A DNA stretch of 13,296 bases from Rhodopirellula sp. GTDB lineage: Bacteria; Planctomycetota; Planctomycetia; Pirellulales; Pirellulaceae. How positions within the stretch are numbered: position 1 is the stretch's first letter; each line of letters starts with the position of its first letter. The position numbers and the translations under genes are program-made. This document shows positions 1 through 7,433 of the stretch, in pieces. The stretch lies in the NCBI GenBank assembly GCA_003513555.1, contig DOPG01000372.1, positions 30,073 through 43,368 of the forward strand. The letters are read 5' to 3'. Under the pieces are notes generated by a model. It worked only from the letters and a program-made list of their open reading frames with translations. It searched no databases and was not told where the DNA came from.

Positions 1-38
1 TTTTGTATTTTGCCGGGTGTGCGTGCAGACCACCGTCG

Positions 39-61
39 CGGCACATCTTTGTTTTGTGCCG
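39..61. terminator. hairpin near left window edge, possible terminator
   Basis: Inverted repeat CGGCACA (39-45) and TGTGCCG (55-61) around a 9-base T-rich loop. It lies about 120 bases ahead of the hydrolase start and could end a gene lying left of the window. No U-run follows the stem, so the terminator reading is weak. Confidence 0.25.
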
Positions 62-183
62 AGCAGTGCAGGTTGTCGGCATGAGTGGCAAACGTGACAG
101 TAGCACGCAAGTCATGGCGGTGTCATGGTATTGGTGGTGTAAAGAACAAGAGAATGAGACAAATCCATATTGAAGAGATAAGC

Positions 184-1515
184 ATGATGCGACGTTATTT
201 TTGTTCTCTTGTGCTGCTGGTCGTCCCTAGCGTGTGCTCGCTGGAACGTTGCCGATCGGTGTGTGCCGATGACCCTGACAGTACTGCGTCCGCAAGGGGA
301 ACCATTGCGGCAACAGAAACGCCGATAAAACGGTGGAACATGGAGCGTTTGGTGGTTCCCCCCGATTTTCGGTGGTTGAATTCCGAATCGGCGGTTCGTT
401 CACTGCTTTATCAGGGAGAGGAATATCAGGGGCAGTCCACTGAGATATTTGCGTACTATGCATCTCCTGCAACACTCGCGGGTCAACAAGCTTCAGCCGA
501 TCACTATCCGGGGATTGTGTTGCTGCACGGGGGTGGGGGAACAGCCTTTTCAGAATGGGTTGAAAAATGGGCTCGACGCGGCTACGCGGCGATCGCAATG
601 GACCTGGGCGGAAAACGGCCTGCTGAACCAGAGTTTGATGAGGGCACCGGGCAGATCGTGCGGCGTTTTGACAATGTCAGAGCGAAACGGACTCGTGTGG
701 AGAAGCCGGGTCCCTTGGACGACCACCAAGCAAAGTTCCAGAACGTCAATGATGATCCAACGGATGACTGGCAGTTTCATGCCGTTTCAGCCGTTGTGCG
801 TGCTCACTCGCTGCTACGCAGTTTTCCGGAGGTTGATGCTGAGCGTACAGCTGTCACAGGCATTAGTTGGGGAGGCTACTTGACCTGCTTGGCCGCAAGT
901 GTCGATTCGCGTTTCAAGGCTGCGGTTCCCGTGTACGGATGTGGTTTTCTTTATGACGGTGAATCTGTTCAAAGGCCCATGATCGATCGCTTGGAGCCAA
1001 GGCAGAGGGCTGAGTGGATTCGATTACACGACCCTTCACGCTTCTTGCGGCATTGCCGTGTTCCCATTTTTTTTGTCAATGGCACCAACGATAGGCATTA
1101 TCCACTCAAAAGCTATGTTCGGACTTACAAGCTCGTGCGGGGGGCGGTCACCCTTAGGATAGAGGCGGGGATGAGGCACAGTCACGGCCATGGATGGGCA
1201 CCGCTTGAGATCGGGCGTTTTGTTGATCACCATCTGTTGAAAAAACAGGCCATGGTCCAGTTGGAAGAACCCGAGGTTAACGGTGCCCTCGTTTCATCCA
1301 AGTTTCCTGCCGATCAAAAGCCCATTCGGGCAGTGTTGCAGTACACTAACGATCAAGGGCCGCTTGTGGACCGCAAGTGGAAGAGCATTGAAGCAACATT
1401 GGCGACAGGAATCGTCTCGGCAAAGCTTCCTGCTGACGCAACGATTTGGTGTTTGGCAGTTACAGAAGAAGATGGGGCGATGGTGACGACTGAGGTGATC
1501 TTCCGTCAGCCCTAG
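184..1515 (+). CDS. exported alpha/beta-hydrolase (dienelactone hydrolase / prolyl-oligopeptidase type esterase)
   Basis: Probably a secreted serine esterase or peptidase-like hydrolase of 443 aa; the substrate cannot be read from sequence. A basic-hydrophobic N-terminus (MMRRYF, then a leucine/valine run) looks like a signal peptide, possibly cleaved after SVCA. Hydrolase landmarks, numbered from the chosen start: oxyanion-type HGGGG at 115-119, nucleophile motif G-I-S-W-G-G with Ser228, probable acid Asp303 in NGTNDRHYP, and a catalytic His among the RHSHGHGW cluster (332-336). About 100 residues follow the His and look like an extra beta-rich domain. The open frame extends upstream to a GTG at 85, but ATG 184 is preferred because GAAGAG (172-177) sits 6 bases ahead of it and the signal peptide then begins at residue 1; ATG 187 is equally possible. 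The fold is secure. The exact family (dienelactone hydrolase, acetylxylan esterase or S9-like) is not. Confidence 0.85.
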   Translation: MMRRYFCSLVLLVVPSVCSLERCRSVCADDPDSTASARGTIAATETPIKRWNMERLVVPPDFRWLNSESAVRSLLYQGEEYQGQSTEIFAYYASPATLAGQQASADHYPGIVLLHGGGGTAFSEWVEKWARRGYAAIAMDLGGKRPAEPEFDEGTGQIVRRFDNVRAKRTRVEKPGPLDDHQAKFQNVNDDPTDDWQFHAVSAVVRAHSLLRSFPEVDAERTAVTGISWGGYLTCLAASVDSRFKAAVPVYGCGFLYDGESVQRPMIDRLEPRQRAEWIRLHDPSRFLRHCRVPIFFVNGTNDRHYPLKSYVRTYKLVRGAVTLRIEAGMRHSHGHGWAPLEIGRFVDHHLLKKQAMVQLEEPEVNGALVSSKFPADQKPIRAVLQYTNDQGPLVDRKWKSIEATLATGIVSAKLPADATIWCLAVTEEDGAMVTTEVIFRQP

Positions 1516-1808
1516 GCAACCAGTACTGAAGCCAAGGTGTTTTTCTCAGCGGAAAGAGGAGGCCGCCCGCAAGAGAGTTTCAGCCCTCGCAAATCGAATG
1601 TTCGAAAAGGGTTTCTGTGAACGCTGCAAAATCCTGTTAATCGTAATAAGTGATACGTAATTCTGTGTGGCTTGTGCTGGCGTAGTTCAATCCACTTCAA
1701 AATTGCATTTCGGGATGCACTCTTGATTGTGTTGGAACGCAATTTTGGATCAGTCACTTTTGTTCCAGATTGCTTTGTTGGCTTTCCCCTAGATTTCATT
1801 TCGCAAGC
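1516..1808. other. intergenic stretch before the epimerase gene
   Basis: No convincing gene. It holds a small dyad, TCGAA (1594-1598) and TTCGA (1601-1605), and an AT-rich part before 1809 that presumably carries the epimerase promoter. I could not pick out a clear -35/-10 pair or a terminator for the hydrolase gene. Confidence 0.4.
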
Positions 1809-2816
1809 ATGAAACATGCTTTGGTAACAGGTGCCACAGGTTTTATCGGGCATCATCTGGTTCAGCGGCTACTCGCCCAAGGCACGGCGGTTAAATGCCT
1901 TGTCCGATCAGAGTCACGGTCTGCCGATTTAACGCAGCTTGATGTCAAGCTCGTCAAAGGTGATCTTGTGGATTTCAAATCATTGGCAGAAGCAGTCAAA
2001 GGGGTTGATGTGGTTTATCACCTCGCTGGCTTAACCAAAAGTATCAGCAAGACTGACCTGATGAACGTGAATGGACAGGGGGCAAGAAATCTTTCCCTGG
2101 CCTGTTCACAATCCAAGTGCCCACCCACATTAGTCCTCGTTTCTTCGTTGGCAGCAGCGGGTCCAACGAAGAATGGGGACCCGCGAGTTGAAACGGATGC
2201 GGTCAATCCGATTTCCAATTACGGACGCAGTAAACGAGCTGGAGAATTGGCAGTGATTGACCTTGCTGATGAAGTGCCCACCACAATTGTGCGTCCTCCC
2301 ATCGTATTTGGAGAGCATGATCGCGATGGATTTCAGTGGTTTAAGATGATCCGGCAATTGGGGATCCATCTAACACCGGGATTGCAAGATTACTATTACT
2401 CCGTGATTCACGCCGATGACCTTGCCTCGGCATTGATCCTTGCGGCCGAACGAGGTGCACGAGTCGACAGAAGAAGCGAGGACAACGTGGGGATCTATTT
2501 TGCAGCGTGCGACGAAGTGATGACCTATTCTGATCTTGGTCGTTTGATCGGTGATTGCGTGGGGCGTTCACGTACGCGAGTGCTACGCATGCCCATGTGT
2601 GTGATACGGGGCGTGGCTCTCACTTCCGATCTTTGGTCTCGCGTTCGAAGGCAGCCCACGATTCTTAACCTTGATAAGGCCAGAGAGGCAGCTGGCGGCA
2701 GCTGGGTATGTTCCTCTAGCAAGTTGTGTAGTGAGACAGGTTTCACGCCCTCTGCAAGTGTCGAGGAACGACTACGGCAAACAGCTGATTGGTATATTGG
2801 AAAAAACTGGCTTTGA
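1809..2816 (+). CDS. NAD-dependent epimerase/dehydratase (extended SDR family)
   Basis: A cytoplasmic NAD(P)-dependent oxidoreductase of 335 aa, the usual length for extended short-chain dehydrogenases acting on nucleotide sugars, dihydroflavonol-like or 3-beta-hydroxysteroid-like substrates. The Rossmann nucleotide-binding motif is at the very N-terminus (TGATGFIG, 7-14), with the family's GDL at 51-53, a serine in VSS (111-113), the catalytic pair Tyr138-x-x-x-Lys142 in NYGRSK, and RPP at 162-164. The C-terminus (SWVCSSSKL, then a Gly-Phe, then TADWYIGKNWL) follows the pattern common in planctomycete and hopanoid-cluster members. The start is ATG 1809, because MKHALVTGATG places the glycine motif where the family has it; an upstream in-frame start at 1770 adds residues with no family match. 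No SD is visible. It stands alone, with no sugar genes beside it, so the substrate stays open. Confidence 0.88.
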   Translation: MKHALVTGATGFIGHHLVQRLLAQGTAVKCLVRSESRSADLTQLDVKLVKGDLVDFKSLAEAVKGVDVVYHLAGLTKSISKTDLMNVNGQGARNLSLACSQSKCPPTLVLVSSLAAAGPTKNGDPRVETDAVNPISNYGRSKRAGELAVIDLADEVPTTIVRPPIVFGEHDRDGFQWFKMIRQLGIHLTPGLQDYYYSVIHADDLASALILAAERGARVDRRSEDNVGIYFAACDEVMTYSDLGRLIGDCVGRSRTRVLRMPMCVIRGVALTSDLWSRVRRQPTILNLDKAREAAGGSWVCSSSKLCSETGFTPSASVEERLRQTADWYIGKNWL

Positions 2817-2819
2817 GGG

Positions 2820-2855
2820 GTTCGGGCAGACGTGGGCGTCATGGGGGACCCGAAC
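2820..2855 (+). terminator. nested inverted repeat after the epimerase, possible terminator or structured 3' end
   Basis: The outer stem GTTCGGG (2820-2826) pairs with CCCGAAC (2849-2855). Inside it GACG (2829-2832) pairs with CGTC (2837-2840) around TGGG. A further small dyad, ACACC-C-GGTGT, overlaps the right edge (2854-2864). It starts 4 bases after the epimerase stop, where a transcript end would be expected. There is no U-tract directly after the stem, so this is not a textbook intrinsic terminator. Confidence 0.4.
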
Positions 2856-3128
2856 ACCCGGTGTGGATTGCCTTTTCTTGATTGCAAGCTGCGAAAACAC
2901 CACTTTCACATGCCGAGGAAACTCGCTCTGCGGGCAGTTGGGGCTGGGCTGACTTTGAGACTGGTGTGCCACCTTCTGAGACTGTGTGCACCGTCACTGA
3001 CAAGCCTGATTGTCCGAGTGCGAAAAACAAAGTTGGGATGCCTCCCCCCTCATGCTACGCACCAAGTTTGGGGTTGCTGCTGCACGACACTGATGGCGGC
3101 CGGAATATGAGTCCGCCTGACATCCAAT

Positions 3129-3158
3129 GACTGGCATCCACAGGACTGGCATCCACAG
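3129..3158. repeat. 15-base tandem duplication
   Basis: GACTGGCATCCACAG occurs twice without a gap (3129-3143 and 3144-3158), both copies identical. A weaker similarity, CATCCA, lies just before it at 3121. Two copies suggest a simple local duplication rather than a repeat array. Confidence 0.8.
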
Positions 3159-3265
3159 AGCAGTGGCAAACGGGATGTCGCATTGGATGGAGCTGCCGGC
3201 AGGGACCGGGGGCTTGGGGTGTCGCGGTCTTGCTGAGGAAGAAAATCCATGGGGGGCGACAAGAA

Positions 3266-3290
3266 GGCAGCGGATCGCAGGGACGCTGCC
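3266..3290. repeat. 7-bp hairpin in the gene-free interval
   Basis: GGCAGCG (3266-3272) and CGCTGCC (3284-3290) form a perfect 7-bp stem with an 11-base loop. No gene lies next to it, so its role is unknown. A chance hairpin in GC-rich DNA is possible. Confidence 0.35.
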
Positions 3291-3566
3291 AGCGGGTGTT
3301 TCCTGTCTTTGGCAGTCGTGTTGCTTGTCAGGTGATTCGCGTCTGTACCTGAAATCGCGTCATTTCCCACTTCTCGTTGATTTTTACCCATGATTAGTAG
3401 GGGGTTACGTCCCAAGCATGGGCACTGTTTTTGGGCTTTCTGTATCAGTCAAGCTTCGTTGCGGCATTCAGCGGTGATAGCGATCAGGTAATTTTGTGCG
3501 GCCGAATTTCGGTAAACGATGCCTAAATGCAGAAAAGAGTCTGATACATCTGACCCAACTTGTGGC

Positions 3567-3572
3567 TATAAT
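3567..3572 (+). promoter_or_regulatory. candidate -10 box ahead of the secreted protein gene
   Basis: A perfect TATAAT lies about 130 bases upstream of the ATG at 3703. No good -35 box is found at 16-18 bases (the closest, ATACAT-like, is poor). It is therefore a suggestive single box and not a defined promoter. Confidence 0.3.
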
Positions 3573-3702
3573 CCAAGTCCCGCCGGACGTCCCGGTCTGG
3601 GCTCATGTAACCCGCTATTGCTCTGGTTGCCTCAGGCTTTGTGCTTGGTGTTTGATCGAAGCGAGGGCGGAACCAACCTCACAAGTGATCCACATCGACA
3701 CA

Positions 3703-5244
3703 ATGAAAAGCGCCGTTTGCCTGCCCCTGTTGTTGACGTTTTTGCTTACGCCCACACTCGCTACCGCGCAGTTCGCCGGGATGAGAGCACGGGTGCCTGC
3801 TGACGCTAACACGCTTGTTTTAATCAACGCCCAAAAGATGTTTGGGTCTCGCATCGCCGACCGTGAGGGCTGGCAAGCCAAACGGCAGGCTGCTTACGAT
3901 GCCGGCATTTCTGCTCTGCCACCGGGAGCGACGGAGGTGTTGATCGCCGGACGGCATGACCTTCACTTTGGACATGAAGCTTTGTGGGAGCTTGGCATGA
4001 TGAAGTTCAGTCAAGACAAAGCGGTGTTGGATGTTGCGACGCATTACGGTGGCTCGATGGATGAGATCGGTGGCCACACGGCCGTTCGGCTTCCTGACGA
4101 CCACTTTGTGCTTCAGATGGGCCCAGCTTTCATGGCGTCTTACACACCGGCCAACCGTCAGGATGTGTCTCGCTGGTTGCGACAGACAAACGTGTCAACA
4201 CCTGGTGGTCATCTGGCACCTTATCTTCAGGAAGCGTTCAACTACGCCACCAAAGTGGGGACCCCGATCATCATGGCGATGGACTTGGGCGGGCTCGTCT
4301 CCTTGACTGAAATTGAGCAGCGGATTGCGAAACTTGATGCTCTGAAAGGTGCTGATATTCCCGCCAAGGAATTGGTAAGCCTTTTGCAAGGTATTCAGGG
4401 AATCACCTTGGGCATCTCGATTGATGATTCCGAGCTCGGGGCGGTTCGCGTGGACTTCGCTGATTCTGCTGAATGTCTCGCCAAGGTGGGCAAGCCACTG
4501 TTGCTCGAGATTCTCAGGAATCAAGGTGCAATGATTGATGACTTTCAACAGTGGGAGCCATCGGTAAGTGGAAACACTTTCATGTTACGTGGAAACCTCG
4601 GCGAAGAAGGAACTCGTAAGCTGATGAGTGTCATGGAATTGCCCGCCTCGATGACCCATGCCGTTCAAGATGCCAAGTCAGAACACGCAAATGATCCCAA
4701 AAAGAAGACTCTGCTCGCAACGCAGCAGTATTGGAATTCGCTGACTGCTTTGATGGACGACCTGCATGATGATCATCATTTTCAATCCTTTGGACAAGGC
4801 GCAATCTGGTACGACAAGTACTCACGAAAAATTGATCGCTTACCGATTTTGAATGTAGATCCCGACCTGGTCAGTTTTGGAGCAACCATCGCTGCAACCT
4901 TCAGAAATTGCGAGGCCCTAATGAAGGGTGTGGGTAGGTCCAGTGCGTTGAGAGTGTCGCAGACGGGGGGGACTGGGACGTCTGGCTACTCGAACAGTTC
5001 CTATGGTGGCTACCGCGCTAGTATGGGATACGGTTCAACTCCCTATGGTCCGCAAGGAATGGGGTCAGGAGTGAGCGCAATGAACGCCTCCCGTCAGCAG
5101 CAGGGAAGTGAAATCGCGCAGATTCATATGCAGGAACGTGCGCGGGGAGCAAAGAGCTTGGGGGATATTTGGAGCCAAATTGAGGGTGAAACCGCAGCGA
5201 TGCGTAGACAATTGGTTAACAAGTACAGCGCTGATTTCAAATAG
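3703..5244 (+). CDS. secreted protein of unknown function, Gly/Ser/Tyr-rich C-terminal segment
   Basis: I do not recognise a functional family. The 513-aa product begins with a clear signal peptide: Lys2, a Leu-rich core (7-15), and A-T-A at 20-22 before Gln23. It is probably exported to the periplasm or beyond. The mature start (PADANTLVLINAQKM, then REGW) resembles what I recall of planctomycete-specific secreted hypothetical proteins. A globular region of about 380 residues follows, with a DDLHDDHHF segment rich in Asp and His. Residues 420-462 are low-complexity (SGYSNSSYGGY, YGSTPYGPQGMGSG), followed by a charged helical tail with a QERARGAKSLGDIW stretch. The frame is open upstream to 3496, but ATG 3703 is chosen because it places the signal peptide at the N-terminus. 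No SD is seen. The gene is monocistronic, ended by the hairpin at 5282-5319. Confidence 0.8.
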   Translation: MKSAVCLPLLLTFLLTPTLATAQFAGMRARVPADANTLVLINAQKMFGSRIADREGWQAKRQAAYDAGISALPPGATEVLIAGRHDLHFGHEALWELGMMKFSQDKAVLDVATHYGGSMDEIGGHTAVRLPDDHFVLQMGPAFMASYTPANRQDVSRWLRQTNVSTPGGHLAPYLQEAFNYATKVGTPIIMAMDLGGLVSLTEIEQRIAKLDALKGADIPAKELVSLLQGIQGITLGISIDDSELGAVRVDFADSAECLAKVGKPLLLEILRNQGAMIDDFQQWEPSVSGNTFMLRGNLGEEGTRKLMSVMELPASMTHAVQDAKSEHANDPKKKTLLATQQYWNSLTALMDDLHDDHHFQSFGQGAIWYDKYSRKIDRLPILNVDPDLVSFGATIAATFRNCEALMKGVGRSSALRVSQTGGTGTSGYSNSSYGGYRASMGYGSTPYGPQGMGSGVSAMNASRQQQGSEIAQIHMQERARGAKSLGDIWSQIEGETAAMRRQLVNKYSADFK

Positions 5245-5281
5245 CTCGCATGCTTGCCGTCTAACGAGGTAAATGCATTAC

Positions 5282-5319
5282 AAACGCCAGGTACGCTTTC
5301 GCGTGGTTGGCGTTTTTTT
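5282..5319 (+). terminator. intrinsic terminator between convergent genes
   Basis: AAACGCCA (5282-5289) pairs with TGGCGTTT (5308-5315). An inner stem ACGC/GCGT lies around TTTC, and a run of seven T occupies 5313-5319. It lies 38 bases after the stop at 5244 and 7 bases before the porin stop at 5326. It is well formed for the plus strand. Read on the minus strand, the stem ends in only a short T run, so porin termination there would be weaker. Confidence 0.85.
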
Positions 5320-5325
5320 GTTTGC

Positions 5326-6981
5326 TTACGGCAGATTAAAGATCACGGCACATTGGACTCGGTGGGCATCTGCGGATTGCAGATCCTTGTTGGTTCTTGT
5401 GCCGTACAAGTACTCGATGCCCAATGTGATTCTGTTCTGTGGTTTAGCGAGTAGGTTGATTGCCATATAGGTGGTTTGATTCACTGCGTCAGCAGCTTGC
5501 CCGCTAGTGTTGCTAATTTCATTGGCTGCGTAGGTGAAGTTGGAACTTAATAAGTCGTTCCATTCGTGTGTGAGCCCGAACATCCACCCGAACATCGGCA
5601 GCAAGGCCGCTTTCCCCCCGGTTACGGCAGCAGCGTCCGGTAGTGATCGATAACTGCCAATACCTTTTCCAAATAACAGTTGTGAGTAAGCTTTCGTGCG
5701 TCCGGTTAACATGAGAACGCCAGTGAAATTCATGCCTCCGGCGGTCTTTGTGCTGGTGCTTTTGTTGGTTGGTTGAAAGCCTACTTCCCGAAAGAGAGCG
5801 GCGGCCTGTACTTGAATCAGGTCGGTTGCGACACGAATGTGTCCGATAAAATCCGGGGTGGGTGAACGCGAGGTTCCAAGCGCAGGATCAAGTGCAATGA
5901 TGAACCGGGTGTCTTCAAGTGAGAGAGCGCCAGTGACAACGTCATCACAAATTGGGAATGTATAGCGTGCCTGAGCTTGGCGGCGGTTGACGGCTGAAAC
6001 TGAACCCTCAAAGTCAAGCGTGGCGGGAGCTGCTGCTACATCAGTAAACGCAGTCCATGACTTGCCAACCAGTAATCGACCTGATTCGCCATATGCTTGT
6101 CGCAATCGAAAGGTGTCGTTGGTACTGAAAAAGTCACCTTCCACGTAGATTTTGACAACTTCGCCTGCGCCTTTCCAGCGTGTGTCAAAGCTAAGCCGCG
6201 ATTGCCGTGCATGAAACCTTGAATTGGTTCGTGGTAAAGCATCGACCGGAATCTTTGTGGTGTCGAAGGAGTCCGTCGAGTCGATTGGGTCGAAGTCATA
6301 GATGAAGTCAGCTTTTACATAACCGCCAATCTTCATCGCGACATTCTGACCATAGATCAGCAACCCATTCTTGAAGTCCGGTGCGCCGTACAGATCTACG
6401 CCTACGTTGAATTGGGCTACCGAGTTCACCCCGGACGCTCCATAAGCAGCGGATGACTGCATGACTGGTGCCTTCAGCGGCATGTCGAAATTGTCGATGT
6501 TGTCAGCTTGGAGATTGATTGCATCGATCTCACTGAAGTCCGCTGAATCCTGCTCTGTTTTCGTCAAACTGGAATTGAATGATGCTTGTACCAGGCCTGA
6601 GTCCAAGTCAGTATCTGGTTCGTCTTGGAAAACAGCGGGTAGGGGGAATGCCCCGGGTGCCGATGAAGTGGGCTGCGTATCCTGAAGTGAAGAGAACGCG
6701 TCAGCGTAAACAAAACCCGAGCTAGTATCCTGTGTCAGTAGACAGGAGTTTTCGAGCAAGGAGACGCCGAATGCCCTTGTCGGCAAACGGTCTTCTGATT
6801 TGTTGGTGGAATTGTGGGACTCTGGAAATACAGGAAGCGTGTCTGTACTTGGAAGTGGATTCGTGGAAAGCTCTGGAGGCTGGGAGCGTGACGCAGAAGG
6901 AAGCACTTGGCCGTAACACCAGCACCACGGTGCGGAAAACGCGACCATAACTGTAAACGTGACGCGATTGATGCAAGTCAT
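5326..6981 (-). CDS. DcaP-like outer-membrane porin
   Basis: An outer-membrane beta-barrel of the DcaP-like family (trimeric channels for small organic acids or other anionic solutes), 551 aa. The N-terminus is a signal peptide (hydrophobic core about 8-20, possible cleavage near CYG-Q). Residues about 25-200 form a long Ser/Thr/Pro/Asp-rich, low-order segment. The barrel begins near 219 with GGYVKADFIYDFD, followed by the family's R-x-H-A-R-Q-S-R-L-S-F-D, VKIYVEGDFF, FRLRQAYGE, LLVGKSWTAFTD and NRRQAQARY, then alternating hydrophobic strands to the end. The family call rests on this ordered motif set. Oddities are the roughly 190-residue pre-barrel region and a C-terminus ending F-N-L-P rather than in a terminal Phe/Trp. 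The start is ATG 6981, with no SD. The gene is monocistronic; an 11-base dyad CCAAA-T-TTTGG (7028-7038) lies in its leader. The transported substrate is unknown. Confidence 0.85.
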   Translation of the reverse strand: MTCINRVTFTVMVAFSAPWCWCYGQVLPSASRSQPPELSTNPLPSTDTLPVFPESHNSTNKSEDRLPTRAFGVSLLENSCLLTQDTSSGFVYADAFSSLQDTQPTSSAPGAFPLPAVFQDEPDTDLDSGLVQASFNSSLTKTEQDSADFSEIDAINLQADNIDNFDMPLKAPVMQSSAAYGASGVNSVAQFNVGVDLYGAPDFKNGLLIYGQNVAMKIGGYVKADFIYDFDPIDSTDSFDTTKIPVDALPRTNSRFHARQSRLSFDTRWKGAGEVVKIYVEGDFFSTNDTFRLRQAYGESGRLLVGKSWTAFTDVAAAPATLDFEGSVSAVNRRQAQARYTFPICDDVVTGALSLEDTRFIIALDPALGTSRSPTPDFIGHIRVATDLIQVQAAALFREVGFQPTNKSTSTKTAGGMNFTGVLMLTGRTKAYSQLLFGKGIGSYRSLPDAAAVTGGKAALLPMFGWMFGLTHEWNDLLSSNFTYAANEISNTSGQAADAVNQTTYMAINLLAKPQNRITLGIEYLYGTRTNKDLQSADAHRVQCAVIFNLP

Positions 6982-7433
6982 GAAGGCGTTCAGCAGGAAG
7001 ATGACGTGGAAATCTGAGATGGGATTACCAAATTTTGGGAGTCCTATGAAAGTTCGATTTCGAATGTTTGTGAAACACGCTTATGAAACTTCTCGTCTAG
7101 CTGATGGCCAGAGTTTCGCGGTTTAGATCATTGCGTATAACTTTGAACCGACGCGTATTGGACTTGGTATGGACGATAGGTTCAATTCGACGGATCTGCC
7201 TCATTCGTGCTAGCTACAAAGCCATGCCTACTACGGTTTGGTGTACCGAATGCGCTGTTTAGTATGCATGGAATTCTTGGCATCAGCAGATTGCTGCTTT
7301 TGCGAAAATCAAGCCAACATCGCTGTGATGTTTGTAATCTCGATGTTATCCCGGTGCATTCGTTCTCTCTTGATTTTGCGTCAAGAGAGCATGGCCAGCG
7401 GTATCGATGGCAGATAACGTTCGGTTTTTTAGA
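6982..7433. other. intergenic stretch upstream of the porin
   Basis: No convincing gene; a frame at 7207-7467 runs into the flippase and has no motif. It should carry the porin promoter on the minus strand, but no clear -35/-10 pair is visible. Dyads seen are CCAAA-T-TTTGG (7028-7038), TTCGA-TT-TCGAA (7053-7064) and the flippase hairpin at 7365-7389. Confidence 0.4.
7365..7389 (-). terminator. 9-bp hairpin downstream of the flippase gene
   Basis: CTCTCTTGA (7365-7373) and TCAAGAGAG (7381-7389) form a perfect 9-bp stem with a 7-base loop. It lies 44 bases past the flippase stop on the minus strand. No U-run follows, so it may be a terminator of the U-less kind or an mRNA 3'-end stabiliser. 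Confidence 0.5.

Larger units (their letters stand above)
2817..3702. other. long gene-free interval (886 bases)
   Basis: Several short frames are open here on both strands (for example 3050-3415 minus and 3127-3393 plus). They overlap one another and their products look random: rich in Cys, Trp and Arg, with no motif, and no start with a ribosome site. The interval carries a nested inverted repeat after the epimerase (2820-2864), a 15-base tandem duplication (3129-3158), a palindrome CTGCCGGCAG (3193-3202), three close G-runs (3202-3219), a 7-bp hairpin (3266-3290) and a candidate -10 box (3567-3572). I see no tRNA fold. Confidence 0.5.

Noticed and set aside
1512..1856. 114-residue minus-strand open frame between hydrolase and epimerase genes
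   Set aside because: It overlaps the epimerase N-terminus, no SD is seen, and the product shows no domain.
3202..3256. Possible G-quadruplex (GGG, GGGGG, GGGG and a distant GGGGGG)
   Set aside because: Only three runs are close; the fourth is over 30 bases away, too long a loop for a confident call.
3050..3415. 121-residue minus-strand open frame in the gene-free interval
   Set aside because: It crosses the tandem duplication (giving CGCQS twice) and has no motif or ribosome site; competing frames are open on the other strand.
4766..4779. 14-base palindrome ATGATGATCATCAT
   Set aside because: It lies inside the secreted-protein gene and is explained by the codons of a His/Asp-rich segment, so an operator is unlikely.
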